Origin: Lepturacanthus savala
Lineage: Eukaryota; Chordata; Actinopteri; Scombriformes; Trichiuridae
Direction: 5' to 3'
NCBI GenBank assembly: GCA_030544235.1
Contig: CM060465.1
Coordinates: 32,557,488 to 32,621,487, forward strand
Length of the DNA: 64,000 bases
Shown: positions 48,366-61,032 of the stretch, in pieces
Numbering within the stretch: the first letter of the stretch is position 1
Layout of the letters: each line of letters begins with the position of its first letter
Translations under genes and position numbers: made by a program
The notes under the pieces: generated by a model
What the model was told of the DNA's origin: nothing
Seen by the model: only the letters and a program-made list of their open reading frames with translations
Databases searched by the model: none

Positions 48366-49406
48366 CAAGCAATATGAATGAGTCCTACCTCTGAATTGCT
48401 GTGAACGGGGGGATGGGGGCAACTTCTTGCACGTTTTAACAACTATATATATATATATATAGTAACTAGTCACACACAACTAACAAGTCATGGCCCCCAC
48501 TGAAACAACAATAGGGCATATTAGGAATATATATGATATAAATGATGCCTTGACCTATTTTCTTTTTGTTTTAACTGCACATTTCTGCATGTCCAATAAC
48601 TTCCTCTTCTCCTCTTCCATCACCATTACAAACATTCTCTTTTCGCCCCCCTGCCAGTAGTCTTTCATTGGCAAAAAACAAGTCCCCATTGGTCCACTCC
48701 CAAAACTGTTACTGTCCAGATTCTTCAGACATCAGGCTTGAAATTATACAACCACACTGAAATTATTGTCTATTGCAGAAGGTTGTTAGGGTTCAGTTAT
48801 TGTCAGTGAACTGTTCACGTTACCGAATACTCCTGCTACCAACCAAGGCTATGGCCCATAATTTTTAATTTCATGCAATTCGCATAAATAGCTGACTCAA
48901 GCCACAACGTTAGAGGCCAAATGTGTATAATTTACCTGGATCATGTGCAAGCTTCGATTAACCCCCTCTCCACTGCTTCCTCCACTGCCCTGGCCTTGGC
49001 TGCCCCCTTTAAGCCCCCCATTACCCTCCACCTCAGTGGAGCCCAGCCAAGCAATACAGTCTCCAGCCTACTTGTAACCTATTAATTCTTTGGGCTTTTC
49101 CCCCCATGTGATTATTATGGCATGATTTTTAGTCTCTGAAGAGAATGAGTTATTGCACTGGAGATGCAGGTCTGAAATTTCTGTGAAGCTACTAATATGA
49201 TTTCATACCTAAATGCAGATCTTCCACTTTTCCATTCTTTCCACTGTATCCATGTGACTGCAAACCAAGTTAAAAATCAGGGGTTTGTAAGAGTAGAGGC
49301 TTTAATGCAGCGCTCTTATGGTGTACCTGAAGGACAACCACAGTGTAAATCTTCTCCCCTGAGGAAGGAGATTCAGGATGTGGCTTTGAAGGAAAGCAGA
49401 GCTGTA

Positions 49407-49429
49407 TGTGTGTGTGTGTGTGTGTGTGT
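49407..49429 (+). repeat. (GT)n microsatellite
   Basis: 23 bp of GT, followed 60 bp later by a second imperfect GT stretch (49490-49522). Confidence 0.93.
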
Positions 49430-50112
49430 ATTAAGGGAAAGAGGAGAGAAGACAGGGAGAGAGCGTGCACTCAATACGCATGCACGCATGTGTTTGTGTG
49501 TGTCTGTGTGCATGTGTGTGTGGTCCTGTTAGTGTGGTGGGAAAATTATTTTTAAGTTTTAGTTAAATATTTGCTTTTTCTTCAAGTTGCCAATGACGTT
49601 TTTAGAACTAAAGCAGTTCTTGACACTGGTCTGTGTGAAACGAACAGTGAAATGTTAACGTGTGAATCGTGTGAATAAAGCAAAAGCAACAACAACAAAA
49701 AACTAATTACAGACAATTAAAGACATGTTCAAATGTTCATGTTCAATCAAAGAAGTAGCCCTTTTTAACACAGGCAAGGGTCATTCAAAAAGGACAAAGG
49801 TCAATCTGAGCACACTGTCTAAACTAAACTAAAAAAACTCAAGGAAAACTCAAAATGTTTCAAACTAAGCGGAGCTAAATGAAATATAAGTGATGAAAAA
49901 AGCCTGGCAGAGATTTTACAAAGTGTTAAATTATTTACAGCAGCTAAAGAAGGAGGAGCAACCATGCTAATGCTAACTGCTATGACAGCAGCCCCAACCA
50001 TCTGAAATATGTTGTCCTAATGAGTTGTTGCTATGGTTGTTTCTAATTATGTCCATTAGTAGCTGAGGAGCAGCCCCATCTCTGAATGTGGATTAGAAAC
50101 AAATTAAGGACT

Positions 50113-50466
50113 AATGCTGCGTTCGATTACACTCGGAATGTACAATACAAATTGAGGGAGAAGGAAAAAAATAGAAACGCCATATGCTGGAAGTAAAATA
50201 ACTTAGGCTCTTTAACGCAGCAGTGAGAGCAATCCTACGAGGCTGCAAGTGTCAGTTCTTGATGCATTTTATTCCCGTTTCTGTCATTTCCCTTTCTAGT
50301 TTTTTATAATAAGAAGCCTGCATTACTGCTGTTTTTGCTTTGACGTCATTCTCTCCGACTCGGGCTTCGATCCTGCCCGAGTTCCCGAGTCGGAGGGTTT
50401 GCGTTCAGAGGCTGTTCTGTTGCACACGATTCTTTCTGATTTCCGAGTGTCATCGAACGCAGCATT
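50113..50466 (+). mobile_element. 354-bp MITE-like element with 26-bp terminal inverted repeats
   Basis: The left end AATGCTGCGTTCGATTACAC-TCGGAA and right end TTCCGAGTGT-CATCGAACGCAGCATT are reverse complements at 25 of 26 positions. The interior is CpG-rich and itself palindromic (CTCTCCGACTCGGG, CCCGAGTTCCCGAGTCGGAG at 50350-50395). No coding capacity. Superfamily unassigned. Confidence 0.82.
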
Positions 50467-51167
50467 CAATGACGCGAAATGGAGTCTAATGGCAGCAGAG
50501 GGAAGTGAACGAATTCCCGGACTTTGATGACGTTGTGGAGGATTTTACAAAAGCCGAAGCTACATCAAACACATCAAGATCCTCCTAAGTTAAGACTATT
50601 GTTTCAATATATTTTTTAGACTTGTGTTTGCTAATACTTATACATGTGATATTCTGCTCTTTGCTTAATTGAATGGCTACCTGTCAATCTCGTTAACAGG
50701 TGAATTAATTTCTTGTGCTGTAGCTTTAAATCTGTACCTGTGCTGTAAATCCCCTTTTCTTATCATTGTGTTATTAGTTTTGCGTGTTCAGAAGTGACTG
50801 TGCTGTAAATCCTGTTGAGATGCAGGTGAGCATCTATGTGAAATTTGTTAACTATTATTAATTAGGCCGTGATTGTCCTTACGTGCACTGTGTGTTTATA
50901 TGATGGTGGGGTCCAGGCTCAGGGGGCCATGCAAACCACACATAACCTAATTCCATCAGCTAAACCAATTTTTAAGTCTCAACACTCCATTAAATGACAT
51001 CACTCCCAGTGAACAACAGCAACATGAAACCTATGATCAGAGTTGTGCCGCAAGGAAACCTCCAAATACAGCCAGAACCCTGTACCTGAAACAAAACAGA
51101 ACTTTCAAGACTTAAACTCAGTTAAAAGTGCAGTCAGTCACCACCTCCGAACGTCAGAAATGCTGAA

Positions 51168-51467
51168 TTTAAAGCCACAGTGTGTGAGATTTAGTCGTGT
51201 TTAACAGGATCTAGCAGAACAAACCTGGCAGAAATGGAAGATAATAACCATCAGTGTGGTTTAATTAGTATGTATTTCAATTAATCAGAAGTATTGTGAT
51301 CTTATTGCTTTTGATTGAGCGGTTTCTCCTTTCTCCCTCTTTCGACAGTAGTCCAAACATATCAGACAGTGGCTCCAATGATGGCATTTTGCATTTTTCA
51401 GAGCCACCGCAGGGTCTCCAAGGCATTGAGGTACTCCACTAGATGCTAGAAAAGCTACACACTGTAC
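51168..51467 (+). mobile_element. MITE-like dispersed repeat, copy 2 of the 34344 family
   Basis: Head TTTAAAGCCACAGTGTGTGA-GATTTAG and tail CCACTAGATGCTAGAAAAGC-TACACACTGT correspond to 34344-34661. Diverged. Confidence 0.55.
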
Positions 51468-51554
51468 CATGGTTCACTTTATGTCAAGATAAAAACAGCA
51501 ATTAAAGAAAAAAATAACAATAATTTTATTTAACAATTCAAGACCTCCTTGGTC

Positions 51555-51843
51555 CTGGGTCTGGGACCTTTCTGTGTGGAGTTTGCATGTTCTCCCCGTG
51601 TCTGCGTGGGTTTACACCGGGTACTCCGGCTTCCTCCCACAGTCCAAAACATGCTGAGGTTAATTGGTGACTCTAAATTGCCCGTAGGTTTGAGTGTGTG
51701 AGTGAATGGTGTGTGTGCTCCACGATTGGCTGGCGACCATCTGGGGTGTATCCCTGCCTCTCGCTGTAACGCGCTGGGATAGGCTCCAGCAGACCCCTGT
51801 GACCCTAATGAGGAATAAGCAGGTATAGAAAATGACTGACTGA
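51555..51843 (+). mobile_element. L2/CR1-type LINE 3' end
   Basis: TGTGTGGAGTTTGCATGTTC, TCCGGCTTCCTCCCACAGTC, CTCTAAATTGCCCGTAGGTT and GGGATAGGCTCCAGCAGACC form the well-known conserved 3' tail of vertebrate L2-like LINEs. It ends in a short tandem tail (GACTGACTGAC). 5'-truncated, no reverse transcriptase present. Confidence 0.85.
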
Positions 51844-54800
51844 CTAATTTAACAATTGCTGTTTTTCAATATTGCAGCTTTTAGCAGCCTTGATCACCAT
51901 GGGAACACCATTTCCATAAGGCCTAAACTACTGTAGGTCAACTAAAAAGGTGAGTTCATGGGTGAGTTGAAGGCTATTTCAGACATGTCTGTAATAATAG
52001 AACAGAGGATTTTCATCAGAGCAGCAGTTCTCGTATGTATTCTAGAATAGTCACTATTGTCTTTACATTTTGTTAAAGTCATAAAAGTTTCAAGGAAGAA
52101 CGGTTTTGAGGAATACTAATACTGTTTCTCTCAGTGTCCTGAAAGTACTGCAATTTTCATTTTCAAAAGAAGCAATGATACTAAACTCTTATTTGACAAT
52201 ACTGAACTGTTTTTTTTTGATCTTGTAATGTCTGAAATGAATATAGTTGGTCACTCATCACCCATATCACCACTAACACGCAATAATATGTAAGCTCTCC
52301 GTCATATGGCAACTGGGAAAATCTATGCGAAGCTAAAGAACCGGGAACATCTTACTCACCAGTGGGTAGATTTATAGGATACTTTGAACAATGTGTAATA
52401 CTGTGTAACAACTCAAACAAAAAGTTTCCTCTCGATTTTTTTTGGCCGGCTCCAAAAAAGCTTTCTTCACAGCCATCATTGGACCGCCTAGTGTAGGTCT
52501 ATGGTTTACAGATGTGATGGATGTCTGAATGGCAGAGCTTCATAAAAATGCTTTGATGTTTTTATCCAGTTTGCTCAGAATTCCCAGACCTGTTCCACAG
52601 AACAGCGTACAAACACTCAATTGTCAGTGTTGATTCAACCAGACAGGCTGTTCCCATTCATTGTTCCTATGTGTTTGTATGAAATGTAATGCACTCTTAA
52701 TTCATGTTTATCCCATGAAATGAGTCCAATGACATTGACCCACCCATCCTTAGGTGTTGAATACTGAATTTGGAGGTGAGGGGGTTGGTTCATGGTTGGA
52801 GAACTAAGTGCAAAATTTGCAGGAGAGAACTGTTCAAGACCACTAACTGGACATTTTTATAGAATTTTAACCCAAACCCATTATCTTTTCCTTTTCCGTG
52901 CCTAACTCTAATCAGACCTTAACCACAGTTTGTTGTCACACCGCCTTGTGTGGCAGAGTTCATAGGAACTACTGTACCAACGACTTGCAGGCACATTTGA
53001 TCGCCTGCGTTGCTGAACATTGGTAGAATTACGCACGAAAAACTGTAAAGAACTTTTATATCATACAAAACCTTTCGTTAGAAAACACTGAACTGTATTT
53101 GTATCGTTCGCTAATATGCGTAACGTGACTACCAAAACGTATTCACCTAATGATTAATTCATTTTAGCTTTTAACATATTAACAGTTGGGGTGGAATCTG
53201 CAAGATGTGGTGCATAAAAGCAATTAAAGGATAAGGCTGGCAAGTTTCAACAAATTTCATGTGCAGAGCCAAACCAACAATGAATTGATCCGACTGTGCT
53301 GTAGTCCTTCATTGTTGTCCAGAAACTATTAAAAACACTCTATGAGCCACACCATTGCAGTGACACCAAAAAGGCTTTCATCATGTTAGTTTGTTTAGAG
53401 ACGGCTCCAAAGACTAACACTATGGTGGTCCTGGGAGCTCAATGCACCCTAGGAGAACACAAGCAAATTAAGAACATATCATCATCAATTTTACTTGTGC
53501 AACATTTGCATTATGACTTGAAGTTTGCTCACTGTAATGCTAGTTGGAAAATGAGACAAAATGTAAGTAGTTAACTCGTTAAGTTAGTAGTCAACTTAAC
53601 GAGCATGTCTGGACATATGCGTCAATTTTAAGTTGAAACACTTCCGTTGTGTTGTCTGTGGTATCAGCTTGTGATTTGCCTGTTTGCATGTGTTGCATGT
53701 TGAGCTCCAACATACAGTTCCCTGTAACTATGATCATGTTTTCAGTCTCCAGGGAGTAGTTCCGTGTAAGGCAGAAGCCACTGTGCATGTGAGGAAATAT
53801 GGTTCCAGTTACAGTGCTTTTCTAGCTTTTTGTGCTAAATTTCGCCACTTATTGACTTGCACCAAAGTTCTTTGAGAAATTGACAAACGATGTAGCATAA
53901 AGTCAAGAGGATGTGACATGTATCACAGCAAGCTAGCAGCGCTCTAAACAGAACTGCATAGAGGGATGAAATGTATCAGGCTTTGAATGTAATACTTGGA
54001 TGGAGGATCACTTCATTGTTGATTTTTCTCTGCACTGTAGATAACGATTATAAGAAAAAATATACAAAATCAATATATCCTTTAATCTTTGGGAATGCAA
54101 AAGCTTTTGACTTTGACAGGGCATTATGTTAAGAAGGAAAAAATACCAATAACAGTCGTAACAGGACTTATTACAATCATGACTGCTTTTTGTGGTAGAG
54201 GTTGTGATCATTTGAGTTGGTAAAGTAGGGATTAGACAGTCCTGAGTGGTCCTATCATAATCTTTGTGAATGTGCTCTGAACAAAATGTGAAAATAATTC
54301 CGTTTATAAGAACGCACATTAAGTAGGATCTAAAACAAACGTGGTTTTGGAAAAATAGATTAAAATGTTTGTTTCTAAAGATAATCAACATGCCTTAATA
54401 GTTATTGGTCAACATGGTTCGTTTCCACTGTAGTTTCCATTTGAAGCTCAACGACTGTCTTGGCGCAGTCACATTGTGAGGAATTTACCCACCATGCAGC
54501 GGGATGTTAAGCCAGTGGGTTCATACATTTTTATAAAGAGTGACTCCCAATTGGTTGGTTGAATCTTTTTATGAAATTGACTGTGTTATAGTTTCCATGG
54601 GATGCATGAATATTTTTGGACTGAAAGAGAGATTAATGTTAATGGAGCAAAAGTAGCAGATCCTACATTTATGTTGTAAGGTATCCTACTACTATTATTA
54701 TTATTTTGTTATATTTTCATAACTAGGATCTACTAGGTCACAAATGAACTAAAGAAAGTAAGAAACTTGAATAATTAATGGAAATAAACCCTGACTGCTT

Positions 54801-55020
54801 ATTCAAGGACTACATTGTGGATAGTGGTTTGAGAACAGATTGCAGCTTCATTAATTAATCAGTAAGCTATCTAATGATTTTAAGATATCTATAAATCTAA
54901 ACATCCGCCTCTTTTTTAATGAATTGTTCTCTATGAACTTAAAATATTCTCTCAATGTCATATAACCAATAATTACTATATTATTGCATACATGTTGCTT
55001 TCCATTGCTTTGCCCTCTAA
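51844..55020. other. intergenic DNA, no gene recognised
   Basis: AT-rich, with a perfect small hairpin at 53575-53603. Nothing else recognised. Confidence 0.6.
53575..53603 (+). repeat. perfect hairpin, 11-bp stem, 7-nt loop
   Basis: CTCGTTAAGTT, loop AGTAGTC, AACTTAACGAG. Not followed by a T tract; no function assigned. Confidence 0.85.
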
Positions 55021-55039
55021 AGAAACATAGTACATTGTG

Positions 55040-55640
55040 CTGAATTGTTACTCAGGATGTTTTATTTAGGGCACTTTACACAACAAATGGTCCATTCAAA
55101 CCGAAGGCGGTTAGTTCAGTTCGTTTTTGTTAGTGTGAAAGCATCAGTCGCACTCGGGTGCACTAAATCCAGCGGACTGAGACCTCTACATGACAAATTT
55201 GGGTGCAGTCCTCTGGCGAGTAAGGCAAACTTGGGTCCAACCAAGGTGATGCTGATTATTTCCTATCCTACCTTTTGGGTCTTTGGAACAATGTTTGTCC
55301 CATATGACCTCATCTGTGTATGTATAAAGCATGTCTTCTACCTGAAATGATGCTCTATGTGTGTTTGGTGACTCCAGTGCATCGGGGGACTGGAAATTTT
55401 GCCAAAAAATCCCAATACAGAGGGATGTAATACAAAAAAGATAAGAGCAAGTAGCAATGTGCCAACATGTCGCTCCATACTGAGTCAGAAATGGTGCTTA
55501 TTTCTACCAGAAGATAAACATTGATGAATAGACTATTGGGCCAATTTTGGTTCATTTCCTGGTGTGAAAGCAGACCACGCTATATGGTACATAGTAAACA
55601 TTTTATTGCGTGGTGCAGACCAAATAATCAAACTAGTGGT
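55040..55640 (+). repeat. probable dispersed DNA-element relic
   Basis: GGTTAGTTCAGTTCGTTTTTG-TTAGTGTGAAAGC near the left, and TTTTGGTTCATTTCCTGGTG-TGAAAGCAGACC plus GTGGTGCAGACCAAATAATC near the right, are echoing words typical of a fish MITE. Ends are not defined. Confidence 0.4.
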
Positions 55641-58600
55641 GTGAAACCATCCTAAGTCTCAACCACTTTACTATTACTCAAGATGTTACTTGTTTCATTT
55701 CCCTCGAGTCGTCAAATACTTAAACTGAGGTTTGTACCAGTGAATCATGACACACATCTTGGTATTATTAGCTAATCAAGCTAGAAAAGAGGTTTTGTTG
55801 TGATGAGCTACAGCTCCATTACTCACTGTGCTTGTTTACTTTCTCCTTGTCTTCACCCTCTTTATTTTTACAGCTAGATAAAGTGTTGGTTGTGGTTTTC
55901 ACAGATAGGTTCAAATGAATCATTGCACTGGCTCAGCAGCACACAGTTGTAAACATCATTGTTTTCTCAAGCTTGTCATTAATAAGGCTTTTGATAAAGG
56001 TTGATTTTTTTTGTTACCATATGTGGTGGGAGTGAATTGAGACTATTTTAAAAAGAATACTCCGAAGTTCCCTCATGGAAAATGATTCCATTGGTTTTAT
56101 CATGTGCTTCATCACAGGTGTCAAGGGCGTTTTGTGTTTTTAAGATAGTGATCAGTGGAAGCAGCCTGTGGGTCATGGATACGTGATGTTTAAGGAAACA
56201 ACTGAGGTCCCTGTACCTGAAATGTTTTGCAGCTTCCCCTCAGTGGATGTAGCGGCCATTGCTCAGCTCTCCCTGAAATCCCCACCTGCGAGGAGAGAGC
56301 TACCAACATCCACTCTGCCCACCTACTTGCCAAAGACTCCCAGGCTCCTCATTCCAGCGCGTCTCTCAGCACCGAGTCTCTTATCCTCCTGTATGCTCTG
56401 CCAGAAAAGCACCTGAGGGCCTGCACTCCTCCTCAGGTATTTCTGCTGAAAGCTATAATAAATCATTTGCCTTTTGTGTCTCGGCTTTCTGCCTATTCGG
56501 CTAATGTGTTTTCTCTCCTCCGTCCCGGCCCGAGGGTTGAAAGAAGGCTGCTTTAAATAGGCGCGCGAGTGCGCTAAGACGGATTCAGAGCTCGCAAGTG
56601 ATTCTCGCCCCTTGTCATCACTCCAATGCCCCATTTCCACAGGCTGAATAGCACAGGAAGCATAGTGCCCGGAGACGCTTTGTGACAAGTAACAGGTAAA
56701 TAAAAAAGTGTCGAAGAGGAAGAGAAGGGAAAAAGGAATAGGCTTTTGTCAAAAAAAAAGTAGTGATTTAACATTTGACTCGTACTGTAGTCGGCCGCTG
56801 CTTTTTTGCTGCTGTCCACAAGTGTTTTGACCAAAGCGCTATATCAAATGCCAGTGACTTTGGTTGTGGTGAAGTGACTCTGCAGGGAAGAAGGGATGGT
56901 GTTTATTCAAGGGGGAGAATTTCACATTTTGACCAAATTGACTCTGTATAGAGAACAGCTCAGCAGGCAATGTAAATATCAAAAAAGGTTTAATGAAACC
57001 ATGAGGGATGACAGTTTCCAAAGTACATATTATCTATGGAGAGGTCACAGTGGGAAAGCGGCCCGCCATGCCTCGGCATTGCTTTTGGTGGCCAGAAAGT
57101 CATGAGCGATCGTTTGGAATTTTCTGGTCAGAGGCTTCGTGCTTGAGCCCGAGCCTTCCTGACAGCCCCTTCCTCACCGTGTCATCCCGCCGTGCGCACA
57201 CATCAGCGGCACGGACGCACGCGCAACTTACACGTGAAGCGGCACAAACACACACACACGCATGCATGCACGCACACACACTCTGCCCTCCAGCTCAGCG
57301 GCTTGGAGCTCTCGCAACGTTCCTAAATCCGCTGCCTGCATTCTGGGTCGGTGGGAGCGGACTTCCTGAAAACAATGGAATGGACTAATCTGCGGGATTT
57401 GCCAGTGGATTTGATAAAGGCCCATGTTCTAAGCCAAAGTTTCTCTGACCTCTTGTTAAAAACTTCTCATCTCTCGCTGCCCATCCCTCCCGCCCCTTGT
57501 TCTTTTTATGAATAGAGCGAGAGTGGATTACCAGAGGTGCTGTATCTCTAATTAAACTCTTCTCTTACTTGCATCCCCGCCCCCCCTCCTCCCTTGATTC
57601 TGTCCCTCCATCTTCTGTCCCACATGCACCCCAGACAATCCCTGCATTCTCTCTTTCTTTTCTCTGCGTTTTTTTTTTTTTGGGATGAAAAGGCTCACGC
57701 TGACGACTCCCAACAGGAGTAAAGCACAGTGGTGTCAGGGTCGCAAGTCAAAGGTCAATCCTCCGAGGTCAGGCGGAGGCTAATAAGGTGTTTTGTCACT
57801 TGAAGAAATGTCTAATCTCCCTGAGACTCAAAAGGATGCATCTTTCCTTTGGCAAACTTCACAAGTAGCCCCCCCCCACCCTTCCTCCTTATTCTCAACC
57901 TAGCCTCCTCTTTCAAGTCCATTCCTCTTTGTAGTCCACCCTTTGTAGTCCATTTCAACAAGGCAAAAACTTTTCCAAAGCCATAGTTTGTCTAGGATTA
58001 ATTTACGGCAACATTTCCTAAATCCCCCTCCTTTCTATCAGCTCATCATCTCTCATGGAAAGCCATCCAGCGCCAGCCTGTTTGAATAGCTAACTAGTTG
58101 ATTCCCGTGAAACAATTAAAATTCCAGGCTTTGGCCCGCGCTATGGGAGCTGTCTCGAAACACAGAGCTCGGTCGGGCACAGACGCAACTCCGCTGACAG
58201 GAGCCCACTTGATGAGGGTATTATTTTAATGGAAAAGAGTTGCCTATTCATTACACACATACGGCCATCACCGAGACACAAAGCACAGATAATGACGGGA
58301 ACCCGGAGCTGGCGGAGGGCCAGGTCTGCTGAAAACATTGCCCACTCCGCCAATCTACGGCGCTCGTGACTCAACCAGACAGCTGCAGACAATAAAGTGG
58401 AAAAAAACGGCCTCCTTCATGGCTCATACCGAGCTCGCAAACATCACATTTACATATCGACTGTCACTCATTAGCCTCGTCATTTACGTTACTATATGAT
58501 ATTTTTTTTCTCTTCACTCCCAAAAAACCAGGAGTAGATCATTCTTTTTCGACTGTGATAGCCTCCTCGTGGTTTACTCAGTCTTTCCCAGAAATAGCCG

Positions 58601-60440
58601 CTGCTGCGCTGACAGACTGGAGCTGAAACTGCAGAATGCATTTGGTGTCCTTTACGCCCATGTTTCCTGTTTACCGTATTATTTTCTCATGTGGTGCTTG
58701 CTTCCTTATGGGTGGGCAGCAGTATCTTTGGGTACATTTTTGTGTGCATATGTGCGCGCGTGTCCGCATATGTGCGCCTTGCTTCAAAGCTTTAGGGGAA
58801 AAAAGCGGTTCTCAGCACTCAATAGATCACTCCCGCGGGCCGAAAAGCGGGATTTCGACACTCCCGCTAAAATTGCTAACGTTTGTGTGAAAATGGTGTG
58901 AATGCGCGCATGTGAAATATGCCTGGCTACTCTTAAGAGGAAACCCACAGCATTAGGTCAAGGCTGTGTGGTGTGTTGTGCCACTGATGGTGAAGAATGT
59001 GACATATTGAGGACAAACAGGCTTTTCCACAAACAAAAACATGGGGAAAGCCCGCATTCGTGTTTTCCAGTTGTTTGTGAAACAACCACATTGTTTTGTT
59101 TTCCTGTCAATATGAATTACAGCAGTGTGAAAGGACTTTTTTGGCCTTCTATATAATTGCCCATTTCTTTGTGAAAAGGAACCTCGGACATCGTTTGCTA
59201 AATGAGTAATTCACTGAATGAGTTGTGAGTGTCTGTAATTGTTTTGGGTTTCAAAGAAGAATATGTTTTTGCAGCTTTAGCTGTTTCTTTGCCATTTAAT
59301 GTGCAACATTACAACATTATAATACAATGGTAGTGTAAATACAGGGTTTTGATTGACTATACCACAGTTGTCAGTATTTTCTGTAATGAATCAAGAAAAA
59401 ATGTTCTGGGTTCCATATAAATGTTAGAGAAGTTGTTCCAGGATGTAGATGATAGTGTTTTATGGTGTTGAGGGGTAATGACATTTCCATGGTTAAAATA
59501 GTTTCCTTTTGTTGAAATGTCCACAACTACAGCAATGACGAATAGTGAACAGTATGTTATTTACATAAAACCTTGTGTGACAAACACGTCTCTGTGAAAT
59601 GGGGAAACTTCCAGGCACATTTAGCTTTTTTTTTTTTGAAAGTGGAGATACTCCGAAGTCCAGAGAGCAAGGAAAAGTTCACCGCTACTGTAAGCAGATG
59701 TGATGCGAGCGAGTCGGGCGTCAGGCCACGGAACAGTGGGTGGTGCAGGATAGATCACAAACAGGAGACAAGGGTGGAGGTGAGAGTTGAAAAAGTTAAA
59801 AAAAAATACATTGAAAAACGAGGGGAAATTTCACTAGGAAGTTCCGTAGTGATTTATCAAACAAAACAAGTTGCAGTGGTAGGCCAGGAAGGTTTTTTTT
59901 GTCCAGCTGTGGAAGAGAAGATAATTGTTGTTGTTTCCGGGATTCTTCTTTTTATGAGCTCTGTCTCAAAGACGTCATGCAACCAAAGATGAAACGCTGC
60001 TTAGCGTAAAAGTGACTTATCAGACTTGCAGTGAAAAGTGGGCCTACACAAGACACACGTTTCCCTGCTTCTATATTGTTTTTGACATGGTTAAATGACA
60101 CACAGGGGGAGGGTAGGGAGGTATGAATTAATGGAGGGTATGAGCTAAATAAATATAAATAAATAAGTTTAGGCCCAGATTCGTTTCTGTTCGGTGATAG
60201 TGCTGGGATTTCCTGAGAGTCTGTGGAGTAAGATGCTGCAGCTAATGTGTAGAGTGTGGTTCTCCTCAAGTCATGTATGTTACTAACTTCATATTTTGGA
60301 AAGAATATTTTAGTTTCCTTTATGTGTTTTTAGTTAAAACTGGTGCAGTGCCTGTAGGAATTATGTTTCCTATAGAACAGTGGAAGCTTAAGTAGATTTT
60401 TTTTATGTTTGGTGGACTTTGAGGAATCTTACTTTATACT
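55641..60440. other. intergenic, low-repeat region; possible regulatory DNA
   Basis: No gene recognised. The stretch 56200-58500 is less AT-rich and largely free of recognisable repeats. A direct repeat of nuclear-receptor half-sites lies at 57745-57771 and a local duplication begins at 60167. Conservation cannot be judged from one sequence. Confidence 0.5.
57745..57771 (+). promoter_or_regulatory. candidate nuclear-receptor DR1 site plus third half-site
   Basis: AAGTCA-A-AGGTCA (57745-57757) is a near-consensus DR1 element; a third AGGTCA is at 57766-57771. Such motifs also occur by chance. Confidence 0.35.
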
Positions 60441-60624
60441 TTTGTGCAGAAGCTGCTGTTCCTCCTCTCCAGGATGAGAACTACTTCTATATAATGTAAT
60501 GCCCTGGGCATGTTACTGTTTATACATGTTTTTAAATGAATGAGTTTAGGCCCAGATTCTATTCTGTGATAGGTGATAGTGCTGGGATTTCCTGAGGGGC
60601 TGTGAACACGATGCTGATGGCAGC
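60167..60624 (+). repeat. local duplication of about 75 bp
   Basis: GTTTAGGCCCAGATT, GGTGATAGTGCTGGGATTTC and CTGAG-G-CTGTG occur at 60167-60240 and again at 60544-60624, in the same orientation. Confidence 0.8.
60445..60480 (+). repeat. 36-bp direct repeat, copy 1
   Basis: TGCAGAAGCTGCTGTTCCTC followed by CTCTCCAGGATGAGAA is identical to 63142-63177, 2.7 kb away. Confidence 0.9.
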
Positions 60625-60956
60625 ATTCGTGAATTTTTTTGTTTTTGTTGTTCGCTAGAGCTCACAGTAGCCTGTGTTAGCATGAGGAGTTAAGCAGCAG
60701 TTAAACCGGTGCTTCTTCTTCAAATTGTAAAGTGCTGGGAAGGAATATGAAAAGGAGCTTTACACTGTAACGAAAGCACTGCTGCAGAATAGCACTGTGA
60801 TACATAGGTCTATGGTAAATTTGAATGATAATGATATTTTGAATATCTATCAAAAAATAAAAACACAAAAAAGGATGCACACCATTGTACAATGCACCAG
60901 CTATATCTGAATTTTGGGGTTGATCTGACAAGCAGTCAGAGAAATCTGCGAGCCAC

Positions 60957-61032
60957 AGATGGATAGATGTCTAGATAGATGGATAGATGTCTAGATAGAT
61001 GGATAGATGTCTAGATAGATGGATAGATGTCT
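60957..61032 (+). repeat. 20-bp tandem repeat, about 3.7 copies
   Basis: The unit GGATAGATGTCTAGATAGAT repeats without change from about 60960, a compound GATA-type minisatellite. Confidence 0.93.

Larger units (their letters stand above)
45561..50112. other. intergenic DNA, no gene recognised
   Basis: Includes a local tandem duplication (45657-46037), one TTAAAGGTCCCATAT repeat (48219-48365), a (TA)n tract (48444-48461) and a GT tract (49407-49429). The rest is AT-rich with no recognised feature. Confidence 0.6.

Noticed and set aside
53575..53603. Hairpin considered as a bacterial-type terminator or microRNA precursor
   Set aside because: Stem only 11 bp, no T tract, far too short for a microRNA precursor, eukaryotic context.
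60957..61032. Regular 20-bp repeats considered as a CRISPR array
   Set aside because: Units are directly tandem with no spacers, GATA-type minisatellite in a vertebrate genome.
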